A stretch of 5,815 nucleotides of DNA from Clostridia bacterium. GTDB lineage: Bacteria; Bacillota; Clostridia; Oscillospirales; CAG-272. The notes under the pieces were generated by a model, which had not been told where the DNA came from, did no database searches, and saw nothing but the letters and a program-made list of their open reading frames with translations. Every line of letters begins with the position of its first letter. Position 1 is the first letter of the stretch. The translations under genes and the position numbers were made by a program. Of the stretch, positions 5,113 through 5,815 are shown in pieces. The stretch lies in NCBI GenBank assembly GCA_017379815.1, contig JAFNVK010000120.1, forward strand, positions 1 through 5,815, written 5' to 3'.

Positions 5113-5815
5113 TTATTCTTCTTCCGCTTTTTTCTTCTCCCGTCTGCGCATGAGGAAAATGATCAGCGCGGCTACGGAAAAGCGGAACACGTTCCACAAA
5201 AAGAGCGCAAGCAGGATCACCGTACCGTAGGTGATGACGATGGCGCACCCCGCAAGAAAGATCCAAAGCAGCGCCATCCAGCCGTCGTTGCTTTTGCGCG
5301 TTGGGTCTTCCTCAGTAGAAAGCGAGAAGGTCAGCTCCCCTTCGGGAAGTCCCGGGAGCATCCTTTGGTATCCATGCTCGGTCTTTTCAAAGGCGTTATG
5401 CTCGTCGTTGACGATGTAATACGGCGTGTTGATGAAGATCTCAATGCGGCCGAAATCCACCCAGGTGGCGGCAGGGGAAAGCAGGTAGGTGTATTCGTAC
5501 ACGTCGGGCTCCCAGTCCATGTCCACCGCGGGATAGATGGGCGCGGTGACGGTGTTGATCCGTCTCTGTCCCGGCGCAAAGGTGATCTCGTACTCGTACC
5601 AGCGCATCAGGCGGCTGCTGATATCGTTGCCCGGCGCATAATACTCCGTGCGCGAGATCAGGCCGCCCACGTCCGTATTTCCGTCAAGGGACGCGATCAC
5701 GGCGTTGTACCAATCCACCTCGCTCACGCCGCTCTCGGCATACCAGTCGGCAAGCGCAAGCTCGCGCAGGGTCTGCGTCTCGGTGCGAAGCAGAGTGACG
5801 CTCCCCTCGATCTTC
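5113..5815 (-). CDS. Membrane-anchored protein, 5' end beyond window
   Basis: Only the carboxy-terminal 234 or so residues are in the window; the frame is open to the right edge, so the true start lies outside (an internal GTG at 5727 is not a credible start). The visible part starts IEGSVTLLRTETQTLRELAL and continues through a soluble, aromatic-rich region with beta character, including WYEYEITFAPGQRR, YPAVDMDWEPDVYEY, LSPAATWVDFG and IEIFINTPYYIV. A hydrophobic run of about 44 residues (roughly WMALLWIFLAGCAIV to AALIIFLM) and the charged tail RRREKKKAEEE follow. It is probably a large extracytoplasmic domain held by carboxy-terminal membrane helices. The hydrophobic run is too long for one helix; two would put the tail and the domain on the same side, so topology is uncertain. 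I do not recognise a named family. It converges on the esterase gene, with no sign of a shared function. Confidence 0.8.
   Translation of the reverse strand, partial: KIEGSVTLLRTETQTLRELALADWYAESGVSEVDWYNAVIASLDGNTDVGGLISRTEYYAPGNDISSRLMRWYEYEITFAPGQRRINTVTAPIYPAVDMDWEPDVYEYTYLLSPAATWVDFGRIEIFINTPYYIVNDEHNAFEKTEHGYQRMLPGLPEGELTFSLSTEEDPTRKSNDGWMALLWIFLAGCAIVITYGTVILLALFLWNVFRFSVAALIIFLMRRREKKKAEEE

Noticed and set aside
1..5815. CRISPR array, insertion sequence, prophage, toxin-antitoxin or defence genes
   Set aside because: No regular spaced repeats, transposase-like frames, target duplications or defence-family motifs were seen. The tRNA gene has no attachment-site-like duplication of its 3' end in the window.

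Overview
The window looks like a stretch of chromosome from a GC-rich, endospore-forming member of the Clostridia (Firmicutes), plausibly a gut or plant-fibre degrader. Three things point that way: two adjacent spore-specific genes (spoVAD, spoVAE), consensus Firmicutes-type sigma-A promoters with strong AGGAG ribosome binding sites, and a secreted carbohydrate-esterase-like enzyme. The genus cannot be read from the sequence.

Left part, minus strand (about 1-2850). Read in the direction of transcription, a structured leader precedes spoVAD and spoVAE, whose coding regions overlap by 8 bases. mutY follows, with its own near-consensus housekeeping promoter in the gap after spoVAE. The unit ends at a good intrinsic terminator near the window start. 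Between the mutY stop and that terminator lies an odd low-complexity stretch with G runs, an inverted repeat and a direct repeat. SpoVAD and SpoVAE belong to the machinery that moves dipicolinic acid and calcium into the developing spore. MutY removes adenine mispaired with 8-oxoguanine.

Middle, plus strand (about 2870-3063). A compact stand-alone tRNA-Thr(GGU) gene has an AT-rich upstream tract, a perfect TTGACA-17-TATAAT promoter, an encoded CCA end, and a 13-bp terminator hairpin starting directly after the CCA.

Right part (about 3100-5815). A monocistronic plus-strand gene has its own strong promoter and encodes a 583-residue exported protein. Its carboxy-terminal half resembles family CE2 carbohydrate esterases (jelly-roll followed by an SGNH hydrolase with Ser, Gly, Asn and Asp-His blocks). 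Its amino-terminal half is a module I cannot name. The gene converges on an incomplete minus-strand gene for a membrane-anchored protein running off the right edge. Two long hairpins, at least one a proper terminator, lie between them.

No mobile element, CRISPR array, toxin-antitoxin or defence system is visible. I see no convincing evidence of a new biological system. The items most worth a second look are the unlinked spoVAC, the unnamed amino-terminal module of the esterase, the repeat-like element behind mutY, and the possible read-through from the spore genes into mutY.
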